NCBI RefSeq assembly: GCF_014646115.1
Contig: NZ_BMMV01000030.1
Span: 1-64,000 of the forward strand
Direction of reading: 5' to 3'
DNA: 64,000 nt
DNA from: Streptomyces camponoticapitis
GTDB lineage: Bacteria; Actinomycetota; Actinomycetes; Streptomycetales; Streptomycetaceae
In this document: positions 32,994 to 41,524 of the stretch, in pieces
Layout of the letters: every line of letters begins with the position of its first letter
Position numbering within the stretch: position 1 is the first letter of the stretch
Made by a program: the position numbers and the translations under genes
The notes under the pieces: generated by a model
Told to the model about the DNA's origin: nothing
Database searches by the model: none
The model's input: the letters and a program-made list of their open reading frames with translations, nothing else

Positions 32994-33017
32994 CTTAGAT
33001 GTCATGTGGTATCTAAG
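32994..33017. promoter_or_regulatory. Operator-like palindrome CTTAGAT-N10-ATCTAAG, dehydrogenase-proximal
   Basis: A perfect 7-bp inverted repeat (32994-33000 and 33011-33017) with a 10-base spacer, 61 bases upstream of the dehydrogenase start. It contains the tetR-proximal site's arms plus two more paired bases on each side. Confidence 0.65.
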
Positions 33018-33052
33018 TGGGAGAGGGGTGCCCGCGGGCCCCCTCTCCCACT
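33016..33052 (+). promoter_or_regulatory. Strong hairpin in the leader of the dehydrogenase gene
   Basis: A perfect 13-bp inverted repeat (arms 33016-33028 and 33040-33052) with an 11-base G/C loop, ending 26 bases before the ATG. It overlaps the operator palindrome by two bases. It could act in the RNA as a stability or attenuation structure, or in the DNA as a protein site. Confidence 0.55.
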
Positions 33053-33078
33053 GTCGTTCGAGGATTGAGAACTTCGCC

Positions 33079-33873
33079 ATGCCAGCACAGAACACGAAAA
33101 CCGCCCTGATCACGGGTGCCTCCGCCGGCCTCGGGGCCGCGTACGCGCACCGGCTCGCGGACCGGGGTCACGACTTGATTCTCGTCGCCCGCGACACGGC
33201 TCGGATGGAGTCACTGGCGGCCGAGGTCAGGGAACGCACGGGGAAGGCGGTGGAGGTGCTCACCGCGGATCTCACCGACGACGCACAACTGGCGGGTGTG
33301 GAGGAGCGGCTGCGCGAGGACGCGAGCGTCCAGGTGCTCGTCAACAACGCCGGGGGTTCGCTCTTCACTCCGCTCGCCGGTGCGGACGCGACCGCGTTCG
33401 GGGACCTCATCACGCTCAACGTGACCTCGCTGACCCGACTGACCACCGCGGCCGTGAGTGGTATGACTCGCCGAGGCAGCGGCACGATCGTCAACATCTC
33501 TTCCGCGCTCGCCCTGAACATCCTCCCCGTGAGCGCCGTGTACAGCGGGACGAAGAGCTACGTCCTGACCTTTACGCAGGCTCTGCAGCAGGAACTGGCG
33601 GAGAGTGCCATCACGGTTCAGGCCGTCCTTCCCGGAGCCGTTCGTACGGAGTTCTGGGACGGTTCCGGGATTGATCTCGCGTCCTTCCCCGATGAGTGGA
33701 TCATGACCGCTGACGACGCGGTCGACGCGGCGCTCGCCGGCCTCGACGCCGGTGAGCCCGTCACCATTCCCTCGCTCCCGGACATCACCGACTGGGAAGC
33801 CCTGGAGAAGGCCCGTGGGGTTCTGGTCCCGAATCTGTCGCGCTCCGTCCCCGCCGCCCGCTACCGCGCCTGA
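33079..33873 (+). CDS. Short-chain dehydrogenase/reductase (SDR), NAD(P)-dependent
   Basis: Protein of 264 residues, a classical SDR. The nucleotide-binding motif is TGASAGLG near residue 13, with NNAG further on. The catalytic Ser is in NISSALALN, and the Tyr/Lys pair is in YSGTKSYVL (YxxxK). The C-terminal substrate region is usual in length. Substrate and direction are unknown. It is divergent from a TetR regulator, with two matching palindromes and a leader hairpin between them, so it is probably repressed by that regulator. Confidence 0.93.
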   Translation: MPAQNTKTALITGASAGLGAAYAHRLADRGHDLILVARDTARMESLAAEVRERTGKAVEVLTADLTDDAQLAGVEERLREDASVQVLVNNAGGSLFTPLAGADATAFGDLITLNVTSLTRLTTAAVSGMTRRGSGTIVNISSALALNILPVSAVYSGTKSYVLTFTQALQQELAESAITVQAVLPGAVRTEFWDGSGIDLASFPDEWIMTADDAVDAALAGLDAGEPVTIPSLPDITDWEALEKARGVLVPNLSRSVPAARYRA

Positions 33874-34209
33874 CCGCGAGAGCGCCCGGCTGCTCCGCCC
33901 GTGTGACCGGGCGCGGCTCCTGGGTGTCCGCGGTGGCGGGCCCCCGCGGACAGCTCCTGACGGCGTCGTCTGCCGCCGACGGCCGGGTTGACAGGCGCAC
34001 GCGCGCGTCAACGCGCGGGCCTTCGCGTCCAAGCGCTCCCCCCGCGCGCCCTCCCCGCTGCTCGTAGCCGCCGTACGGGTGACATGACCCCCGTCTCCGT
34101 AGCCCTGGTGGACGGACCTTCGTTGCCCGGTGGGGCGGACCAGGGCAGGTCCCTCCGCGAAGACGGGCGCGAAGCCGAGCGCGCGAGGACGAGCCGAAGG
34201 ACGGGCGCC
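33874..34209. other. Gene-free region before the glycosyltransferase
   Basis: About 336 bases without a supported gene. The glycosyltransferase frame stays open back to 33988 and has an in-frame ATG at 34084, but codon usage and homology give no reason to extend it. No repeat or terminator hairpin was recognised. Confidence 0.4.
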
Positions 34210-35913
34210 ATGACGGTCGCTTCCACACCAGATTCCGGGCGGCCCCGGGAGCCCGTCCCCGCGAGCCCCCGGAGACGTGGCCGGGGGCGGGTCGTCATGC
34301 TCGTCGACAACGCGGTCAACGGCGACTCCCGTGTGCAGAAGGCCGCCCGCTCCATGGCCGAGGCCGGCTGGGACGTGGTGCTGCTCGGCCAGTCCCCGGA
34401 CCGCGACCGGCACCGCTGGACCATCGGAGGCGCCGAAGTCCACCTGGTCCCCGTCGTGATGACCCTCGCCAAACGCCGCAGGGACTACCGCAGAGTCGTT
34501 CTGCCCCGGCTCTTCGCCTACCGGCGCGGTGGCATCGCCCACCACCGCAAACAGTGGGTCAAGGCCTGGCGCGCCGATCTGCTGGCCCGCAGGTCCGCCG
34601 AGGGCCGGAGATTCCTGATCCGGCGTACGGCGGCCCGGATCCTGGCCCGCTGGGTCGGCTTCCGGCACCGCCAACTCGCCCTGGTGGAGGGCAGACGCAA
34701 CCCGGACTCGCTCCCCGAGCGGCTCCGTACGGCCATGTGGCGCGCGCTGCTCGGCGACCGCTGCTGGCGCAGACTCGAACCGTACCTGTGGGACTACGAG
34801 TTCGCCTTCGGCCCCGTCGTCGACGCACTGGAACCCGACCTCATCCACGCCAACGACTTCCGGATGATCGGAGTCGCCGCCCGTGCCGTGCACCGCGCGC
34901 GGGGCAGAGGCCGGACCGTGAAACTCGTGTGGGACGCGCACGAGTATCTGCCGGGCATCAAACCGCGGGCCGGCTACCGGCGTTGGATGCCCGCCCATGT
35001 CGCGCACGAGCGGGAGTACGGGCGGTGCGCGGACGCCGTCGTCACCGTCTCCCAGACGCTGGCCGAGCTGCTGCACAAGGAGCACCGGCTGCCCCGGATG
35101 CCCGTCGTCGTGCTCAACGCCCCCGAGGGCGGCCCGCCCGCCGAGCGGGCCCATGAACCCGTCCCGGATCTCCGGGAGTTGTGCGGCATCGACGCCGCCA
35201 CGCCACTGCTGGTCTACAGCGGCGCCCTCGCCCCGCAGCGCGGACTCGCCACCCTCATCGAGGCCCTGCCCCAACTGCCGGGCGCGCACGCGGCGCTCAT
35301 CGTCCCCGCGCCCGACGGGTGGGTCGTACGCAAGGTGCTGGACCACGCGGCGGAGCTCGGCGTCGCCGACCGCGTCCACCCGCTGCCGTACGTACCGCAC
35401 TGGCAGATCGCGCCTTTCCTGGCCCCCGCCGACATCGGCGTCATCCCGATCCACCACTGGCCGAACCATGAACTCGCCCTGATCACCAAGTTCATGGAGT
35501 ACGCGCACGCGCGGCTGCCCATCGTCGTCAGCGACGTGCGCACCATGGCCGCGAAAGTACGTGAGACCGGGCAGGGTGAGGTGTTCCGCGCCGAGGACAC
35601 GGCCGACTTCGTACGGGCCGCGCTGGCCGTGCTCGACGACCCGGCCGCCTACCGCAAGGCGTACGACCGTCCGGGACTGCTGGCGCAGTGGACCTGGGAG
35701 GCGCAGGCCGACATCCTCGACGGGGTCTACCGGAGGCTCCTGGCGGCCCCTGCGGAGGCGACGGTCGCCGCGACCGTCCCGCTGGGCGGAGCGGCCCTGG
35801 GCACACCGGCGGTGGGCGAACCGGCGCAGGGCGGCGGGCAGACGCCCGGCGGGCGGCCGGGTCCCGGGGAGGAGACGGAGCCGGGCGACCCGGCGGGGGC
35901 GACCGCGAACTGA
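34210..35913 (+). CDS. Glycosyltransferase, GT4-like
   Basis: Protein of 567 residues with a GT-B fold. The N-terminal domain begins RVVMLVDNAVNGDSRVQKAARSMAEAGWDVVLLGQSP and contains the Arg-rich insert typical of this group, then LVWDAHEYLPGIKPRAGYR. The C-terminal domain has LVYSGALAPQRGLATLIEALPQLP and the nucleotide-sugar site HELALITKFMEYAHARLPIVVSD. The last ~60 residues are a Gly/Pro-rich tail. It probably transfers a sugar in the assembly of the surface polymer encoded downstream. Donor and acceptor are unknown. Start chosen for its AAGGACGG upstream. Confidence 0.87.
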   Translation: MTVASTPDSGRPREPVPASPRRRGRGRVVMLVDNAVNGDSRVQKAARSMAEAGWDVVLLGQSPDRDRHRWTIGGAEVHLVPVVMTLAKRRRDYRRVVLPRLFAYRRGGIAHHRKQWVKAWRADLLARRSAEGRRFLIRRTAARILARWVGFRHRQLALVEGRRNPDSLPERLRTAMWRALLGDRCWRRLEPYLWDYEFAFGPVVDALEPDLIHANDFRMIGVAARAVHRARGRGRTVKLVWDAHEYLPGIKPRAGYRRWMPAHVAHEREYGRCADAVVTVSQTLAELLHKEHRLPRMPVVVLNAPEGGPPAERAHEPVPDLRELCGIDAATPLLVYSGALAPQRGLATLIEALPQLPGAHAALIVPAPDGWVVRKVLDHAAELGVADRVHPLPYVPHWQIAPFLAPADIGVIPIHHWPNHELALITKFMEYAHARLPIVVSDVRTMAAKVRETGQGEVFRAEDTADFVRAALAVLDDPAAYRKAYDRPGLLAQWTWEAQADILDGVYRRLLAAPAEATVAATVPLGGAALGTPAVGEPAQGGGQTPGGRPGPGEETEPGDPAGATAN

Positions 35914-35969
35914 CCTGCCGGGACCGCGCGTTCGCGAACCGACCTGCCGGGCGCGCGCGTTCGCGAAGG
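35912..35969. repeat. Two imperfect 29-bp tandem repeats
   Basis: Units starting GACCTGCCGGG at 35912 and 35941 continue with near-identical sequence ending in CGCGTTCGCGAA. The first begins within the glycosyltransferase stop codon. Each contains the 8-bp palindrome TTCGCGAA. Confidence 0.65.
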
Positions 35970-36105
35970 AACCGGTCGGGCCGACGCGTCGACCACGTGA
36001 CCATACGGCCGTACGGGCGTTGATGTCCTCGAACGTCGGGAGACGAGACATCACCGGCGTCGGGGGAGCGCCGCACCCAACGAGCCGGATGGAAAGTGAG
36101 TCACC

Positions 36106-36903
36106 GTGCACAAGTCCGCGTACGAGCAGATGGAGCTCTGCGTCAAGGAGTACATGCCCGCGTCCGGCCGCCACCGGGTGGTCGACCTGGGCTCGCGCAT
36201 CTCGCCCAACCAGTCCCTCACCCACCGGGGTCTGCTCGACGGGCGTGATGTCGAGTACATCGGCGTCGACGTGCTCGACGGTCCCAACGTCGACATCGTG
36301 ATGCCCCGGCCGTACCGCATTCCGGTACGGTCCCGGACCGCCGACTTCGTGCTCTCCGGCCAGGCCTTCGAGCACATCCCGTTCTTCTGGGCGTCGATGA
36401 TGGAGATCTCGCGCGTCCTGCGGCCCGGCGGGCTGGCGTTCGTCACCGCGCCCTCGCGCGGCCATGCGCACGACGCCCAGGACTGCTGGCGGTACTACCC
36501 CGACGGGTTCAGGGCCATGGCCGCCTTCGCCGGGCTCGAACTGGCCGAGGCATACACGGACTTCCCGCCGATGAAGGGCATCCGCTTCGACTACGCCGCC
36601 ATCGACGGCAAGCGCGCCTACTGGGGCGACTCGGTCGGGGTGTTCCGCAGGCCGCGCCGGCCGAGGCGGCGGGTGTGGGAGTACGCGGTACGTGAACTGA
36701 CCGTCCGGTACGCCAACCGCGTCGGCGGCGTCGGCTCCGTCCCGCTGCCCGAGCCCGTCGCCGGTCGCGACCGCTGCGGCCGGGGCGCCCCCGCCAAGGC
36801 CCCCGTCGCGCCCGTCGCCCCCCTCGTACCCGCGCCGTCACCGGAGGCAGAGCCCGGAGCCGCGCAGCCCGTAACAGCCAAGACGCACACGAAAGAGGCA
36901 TAA
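36106..36903 (+). CDS. Class I SAM-dependent methyltransferase
   Basis: Protein of 265 residues. The SAM-binding motif I is VVDLGSRISPNQSL, an acidic residue follows in YIGVDVLDGPNVD, and ADFVLSGQAFEHIPFFWASMMEISRVLRPGG is the Methyltransf_11 pattern. The C-terminal ~70 residues are Arg- then Pro/Ala-rich. It sits between a glycosyltransferase and a TylF-like methyltransferase gene on the same strand and may methylate a sugar of the polymer. GTG start; 59 bases before the next gene. Confidence 0.87.
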   Translation: MHKSAYEQMELCVKEYMPASGRHRVVDLGSRISPNQSLTHRGLLDGRDVEYIGVDVLDGPNVDIVMPRPYRIPVRSRTADFVLSGQAFEHIPFFWASMMEISRVLRPGGLAFVTAPSRGHAHDAQDCWRYYPDGFRAMAAFAGLELAEAYTDFPPMKGIRFDYAAIDGKRAYWGDSVGVFRRPRRPRRRVWEYAVRELTVRYANRVGGVGSVPLPEPVAGRDRCGRGAPAKAPVAPVAPLVPAPSPEAEPGAAQPVTAKTHTKEA

Positions 36904-36962
36904 CCTAGCGGGAGTTGACGAAAGGTGACATCCACGGAGTTCTGCGCGTACCGTCCGTCGGC

Positions 36963-37826
36963 ATGGCATGGCGAAGCGCAGTGAACGGCGCACTCGAAAA
37001 GCTCACCGGATATCAGCTCAGGCGGATCCCGGTCCCCGCCCCGCGGTCGGCGACGTCGGCGCCCGCCGCCGTACCGGCGCCGGCCCGGCCGGCCACCGCG
37101 AAGGCCGAGACACAGGCACCGGCGCAGCCCAAGCCGAAGCCCAAGGCGGCGGCGCTCCCCGCCGACTACGACGACGAGGCGAAGTCGATCATCCGCGCGG
37201 TCAAGCCGTACACGATGACCTCCCCGGAGCGGCTCAACGCCTTCATCCTCGCCACCCGCCATGTCGTACGGCACAACATCCCCGGTGACATCGTCGAGTG
37301 CGGAGTCTGGCGCGGGGGCTCGATGCAGGCCTGCGCCAAGACGCTGCTCGCCCTCGGCGAGACCGACCGCGGCCTGCATCTCTTCGACACCTTCGAGGGA
37401 ATGCCGCCGCCCACCGCCGAGGACCTGCGGCGCGACGGCAAGTCCGCCGAGGAACTGCTCGCGGCGCAGGGCAAGGACCGGCCGATCTGGGCCATCGCCT
37501 CGCTGGAGGACGTACAGGCGGGCTTCGAGCGGGTGCCCTACCCCGGCGAGCGGGTGCACTACGTGCAGGGCTTGGTCGAGGACACCGTGCCGCAGCAGGC
37601 GCCGGAGCAGATCTCGATCCTGCGCCTGGACACCGACTGGTACGCCTCCACCAAGCATGAACTGGAGTTTCTCTACCCCCGGTTGGTGAGCGGCGGTGTG
37701 CTGCTCATCGACGACTACGGCTACTGGCAGGGCTCCCGCCAGGCCGTGGACGAGTTCCTGGAGAAGACGGGCGAGCGGCTGCTCATGCTGCGCATGGACG
37801 AGGGCCGGATCGCGGTCAAGCCCTGA
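36963..37826 (+). CDS. TylF/MycF family O-methyltransferase
   Basis: Protein of 287 residues. After a variable Pro/Ala/Lys-rich stretch (about residues 20-65) come the family motifs GDIVECGVWRGGSM, HLFDTFEGMP and LRLDTDWYASTKHELEFLYPRL, then GGVLLIDDYGYWQG, which in MycF and TylF binds SAM and the catalytic metal. These enzymes O-methylate sugars. Here the likely substrate is a sugar of the surface polymer rather than a macrolide, as no polyketide genes are nearby. A TTG at 36915 is an alternative start. Confidence 0.9.
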   Translation: MAWRSAVNGALEKLTGYQLRRIPVPAPRSATSAPAAVPAPARPATAKAETQAPAQPKPKPKAAALPADYDDEAKSIIRAVKPYTMTSPERLNAFILATRHVVRHNIPGDIVECGVWRGGSMQACAKTLLALGETDRGLHLFDTFEGMPPPTAEDLRRDGKSAEELLAAQGKDRPIWAIASLEDVQAGFERVPYPGERVHYVQGLVEDTVPQQAPEQISILRLDTDWYASTKHELEFLYPRLVSGGVLLIDDYGYWQGSRQAVDEFLEKTGERLLMLRMDEGRIAVKP

Positions 37827-37927
37827 ATCCACCGCGAGCCCGTCGCGGAACGACCGCGAACCCGCCGCGAATCCACCGCTGTTCTGAGTTCGGAAGTCCG
37901 GAAGTTCGGAAGGACCGTGCACCACGC

Positions 37928-40900
37928 ATGACCCCCCGCCTCACCGTCGTCGTGCCCATCTACAACGTGGAGGAGTATCTCGACGACTGCCTACGGTCAC
38001 TGGCCGGACAGACGATGGCCGACTCCGAGATCGTCATGGTGAACGACGGATCCACGGACGGGAGCGCACGGATCGCGAGACGGTTCGCCGAACGGGACGA
38101 GCGTTTCCGGCTGGTCGAGCAGGAGAACGCCGGGCTCGGCGCGGCGCGCAACACCGGAGTGAGCCGCGCCCGGGGGGAGTTCCTCTCCTTCGTCGACAGC
38201 GACGACGTCGTACCGGACGACGCGTACGAACGGATGCTCGCGGCGCTCGACGCCTCCGGCTCCGACTTCGCGACCGGCAATGTCCTCAGGCTCGGTCCCG
38301 GCGGCTCGCTCGTACAGGCGCCCATGTTCCGCAAGCCGATGGCGACGGAGCGCTCCGGGACGCGGATCACCCGCGACTGGGTGCTGCTCGGGGACCGTAT
38401 CGCCTGCAACAAGGTGTTCCGGAAGTCCTTCTGGGACCGGCACGGCTTCGCCTTCCCCTCCGGGGTGCTGTACGAGGACATCGCCGTCGTGCTCCCCGCG
38501 TACTTCCTGGCGAGCGGCGTGGACGTGCTGTCCGCCCCCGTCTACCACTGGCGCACCAGGGACGGCTCGATCACGGCGAAGCGCGCCGTGCCGAGGGGGA
38601 TCCGGGACCGGGTCACCGCCGTGACGTCGGTGAGCGACTTCCTCGCCGGACAGCGGCGTACGGACTCGGGCGGCGGCATCGACTGGGCCGACGCCCGGCG
38701 CCGTTACCACCAGCACGTCCTCTCCGGCGATCTGTGGCTCTTCATCGAGGCGCTGCCCGACGGCGACGCCGCGTTCCACACGGCTTTCCTCGACCACGCC
38801 AACGCCTTCGCCGAGACGGTCGACGAGAGTGTCCTCGACGCCCTGCCGCTGCATCTGCGCGTCAAGTGGCATCTGATCCGGGAACGCCGGATGCCCGAAC
38901 TCCTCGCGCTGCTGGCCCACGAGAAGGCCGACCCCGGGGCCTTCGGCGTCCGGGGGCTGCGCAGGTCCCGCGCCGAGTACCCGGTGCTCACCGGCGGTCT
39001 GCCCAGGGCCGTCGCCACCCTCAGGCCCAAGGAGCTGCCGGTGACCTCGCATCTCACCGAGGCCGTATGGCGCGACGGGCGACTGCACCTCAAGGGCTAC
39101 GCGTACGTACGCAACGTGCCGGCCGACGCGCGCCGCAAGTCCGTCAAGGTCGCCTGGCTGCGCACCGGGAAGCGGCGTGTGCTGCCGCTGCGGACGCGCA
39201 CCGTGCGGATGCCGGCGGCGACGTACGAGTCCAGGCAGGGACTGCACGCCTACGACTGGGCCGGGTTCGAGACCGTGGTCGACCCGGGCCGGCTCGCGAA
39301 GGCGGAGGCCTCTCGTGCGCGATCGTCGCGGACCGTGTGGAAGGTGGAGATGGGGGTGTTCGGGGCGGGGCGGCTGCGCCGGGCGCCGCTGCGGCTCACC
39401 GGGTCGGCCGCGGCGCCCGCCGTACCGGCCGTGCACTACGTGGACGACACCACGCGCGTCGTGCCCACGCTCTCCGGCAACAAGCTCGAACTGCGCGTCG
39501 AGCCCGTACGCGCCCTGCTCACCGCCCACGGCCGCCACACGACGGCCGACGGCGCCACCGACACGGCGGCGGACCCGGGCACCGACGCGGCAGCGGACCC
39601 GGGCACCGACGCGACGGACGGCGCCGTACGGATCGAGGGGCTGCTCCACGCCACGAGCAGCCCGCCGAGCGCGCTGGCCGTCCAGAACTGGTACACCAAG
39701 GACGTCCACGAGTTCCCGCTGCGCCTCGCGGACGGCACCTTCAGCGCCGACGTCCCACTGTCGGTCTTCGGCGACCCCGCGGCGCGAGGGCGGTCCACCG
39801 TGCCCTGGGGCGTCCATCTCGTACGCGCCAACGGCAGCCGCTTCGCCGTGGCCGCCCGGGGCGCCGTCCCGCCCGGCCACTACGGCCTCGGCGACGGCCG
39901 CGAGCTGTACGTCACCGCCAACGCGGCGGGCGATCTCGTCCTCAGCGACCAGACCGAGCAGCCGGTGGCCGACACGCTCGACTGGGCGGCGGACGGCGAG
40001 CTGGTCCTGGAAGGCAGCCAACCCTCCATGCGGGAGGCCGAGTTGGTACTGCGGCACACCGGCCACCGCGAGGAGAACGTCTTCCCGGTCCGTATCCTCC
40101 CGGACGGCCGGTTCCGGACAGCCCTGCTGCCCGGCGCCGTCGAGGGACTGAACGGCGTGCGCCAACTGCCCGAGGGGCGATGGCTGTTGTACGTCCGCGA
40201 GCCGGGCGAGAGCGACCCGGAGAGCTACACCCCCGTCCGGATCCAGCCCTCGCGGCACCAGACGCTGCCGCTCGTACGGACCCTGGACGGCCGGGAGTTC
40301 ACCCTGGACAGGCACCAGCAGGACATGCTCCAGCTGCACTCCGGGTCCGTGCTCCCGGAGCAGGACCGGGGCGCCTACCGGCAGCAGCGGCTGCGCCGCG
40401 TCTACGCCGAGTCCCGTGCGGCGGGCCCGATGCGGGACGCCGTTCTCTACAGCAGCTTCGACGGCAGGCAGTACTCCGACTCGCCACGCGCCGTCCACGA
40501 GGAACTGGTGCGCCGACGGGCCCCCGTGGAGCATCTGTGGGTCGTACGCGACCGGCAGGTGGCCCTGCCACGGGACGTGCGCGCCGTCGAACTGCACAGT
40601 GCCGACTGGTACGAGGCGCTGGCCCGCAGCCGGTGCGTCGTCACCAACACCCAGTTGCCGCAGTGGTTCGAGCGGGCGGAGGGCCAGCACGTCGTCCAGA
40701 CCTGGCACGGCACCCCGCTCAAGCGCATCGGCCGCGACCTGACGGGCACCGCCCACGCCGACGAGGCGTACATCGCGTCCCTGCCGGGGCGGGCCGCGCA
40801 GTGGAGCGTGCTCGTCTCGCCCAACAGCTTCTCCACCCCGATCATGCGCCGCGCCTTCGGATACGAGGGCACGGTCCTGGAGTGCGGTTATCCGCGCAAC

Positions 40901-41524
40901 GACCTGCTGTACGCGTCCGACCGGGGCAAGGTCGCCGCAGCCCTGCGCGAACACCTCGGGATTCCCGAGGACAAGCGGGTGATCCTCTACGCGCCGACCT
41001 GGCGCGAGGACCAGCCCAGAAAGGGCGGCCGCTACGGGCTCGACCTCCGGCTCGATCTGGAACTGGCCGCGCGGGAACTGGCGGACGACCATGTCCTGCT
41101 GGTGCGCCGCCACTATCTGGTGGGCGGTTCGGTCCCGGGCGCGGGGCGCGGCGCCACCGGCTTCGTACGGGACGTGTCCCGTTACCCGGATGTCGCCGAG
41201 CTGATGCTGATCAGCGACGCCCTGGTCACCGACTACTCGTCGCTGATGTTCGACTTCGCGCAGACGGGCCGGCCGATGTACTTCCACGCGTACGACCTGG
41301 AGCACTACCGGGACACCCTGCGCGGCTTCTACTTCGACTTCGAGTCCGCGGCGCCTGGGCCGGTCGTCGCCGACACCGCCGCGCTCGTGGCTGCCCTGCG
41401 CGCCCCGGAGTCCCGGGTGCCCACCGACGCGTACGACCGGTTCCGGGAGACCTTCTGCGATCTGGACGACGGCACCGCCGCCGCCCGTGTCGCGGACCTG
41501 ATGCCCGTGGGGGGCGGCGCATGA
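37928..41524 (+). CDS. Bifunctional GT2 glycosyltransferase / CDP-glycerol glycerophosphotransferase
   Basis: Protein of 1198 residues. Residues 1-230 are a GT-A domain: LTVVVPIYNVEEYLDDCLRS at the start, VNDGSTDGSA, and DSDD at 90-93 as the metal/nucleotide motif. Residues ~380-800 are a less conserved, partly beta-rich region. Residues ~835-1190 are a TagB/TagF-type domain: YSSFDGRQYSDSPRAVHEEL, QTWHGTPLKRIG (~925), CGYPRND (~985) and TDYSSLMFD (~1101). Such enzymes build poly(glycerol-phosphate) teichoic acids at the inner membrane face. The stop overlaps the next gene start (ATGA). Confidence 0.93.
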   Translation: MTPRLTVVVPIYNVEEYLDDCLRSLAGQTMADSEIVMVNDGSTDGSARIARRFAERDERFRLVEQENAGLGAARNTGVSRARGEFLSFVDSDDVVPDDAYERMLAALDASGSDFATGNVLRLGPGGSLVQAPMFRKPMATERSGTRITRDWVLLGDRIACNKVFRKSFWDRHGFAFPSGVLYEDIAVVLPAYFLASGVDVLSAPVYHWRTRDGSITAKRAVPRGIRDRVTAVTSVSDFLAGQRRTDSGGGIDWADARRRYHQHVLSGDLWLFIEALPDGDAAFHTAFLDHANAFAETVDESVLDALPLHLRVKWHLIRERRMPELLALLAHEKADPGAFGVRGLRRSRAEYPVLTGGLPRAVATLRPKELPVTSHLTEAVWRDGRLHLKGYAYVRNVPADARRKSVKVAWLRTGKRRVLPLRTRTVRMPAATYESRQGLHAYDWAGFETVVDPGRLAKAEASRARSSRTVWKVEMGVFGAGRLRRAPLRLTGSAAAPAVPAVHYVDDTTRVVPTLSGNKLELRVEPVRALLTAHGRHTTADGATDTAADPGTDAAADPGTDATDGAVRIEGLLHATSSPPSALAVQNWYTKDVHEFPLRLADGTFSADVPLSVFGDPAARGRSTVPWGVHLVRANGSRFAVAARGAVPPGHYGLGDGRELYVTANAAGDLVLSDQTEQPVADTLDWAADGELVLEGSQPSMREAELVLRHTGHREENVFPVRILPDGRFRTALLPGAVEGLNGVRQLPEGRWLLYVREPGESDPESYTPVRIQPSRHQTLPLVRTLDGREFTLDRHQQDMLQLHSGSVLPEQDRGAYRQQRLRRVYAESRAAGPMRDAVLYSSFDGRQYSDSPRAVHEELVRRRAPVEHLWVVRDRQVALPRDVRAVELHSADWYEALARSRCVVTNTQLPQWFERAEGQHVVQTWHGTPLKRIGRDLTGTAHADEAYIASLPGRAAQWSVLVSPNSFSTPIMRRAFGYEGTVLECGYPRNDLLYASDRGKVAAALREHLGIPEDKRVILYAPTWREDQPRKGGRYGLDLRLDLELAARELADDHVLLVRRHYLVGGSVPGAGRGATGFVRDVSRYPDVAELMLISDALVTDYSSLMFDFAQTGRPMYFHAYDLEHYRDTLRGFYFDFESAAPGPVVADTAALVAALRAPESRVPTDAYDRFRETFCDLDDGTAAARVADLMPVGGGA

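Noticed and set aside
33988..34209. N-terminal extension of the GT4 glycosyltransferase
   Set aside because: The added residues show no conservation-like pattern, and the ATG at 34210 has a usable ribosome-binding site.
37997..41305. A ~1100-codon open frame antisense to the first glycerophosphotransferase fusion
   Set aside because: No recognisable domain; the plus strand is clearly coding.
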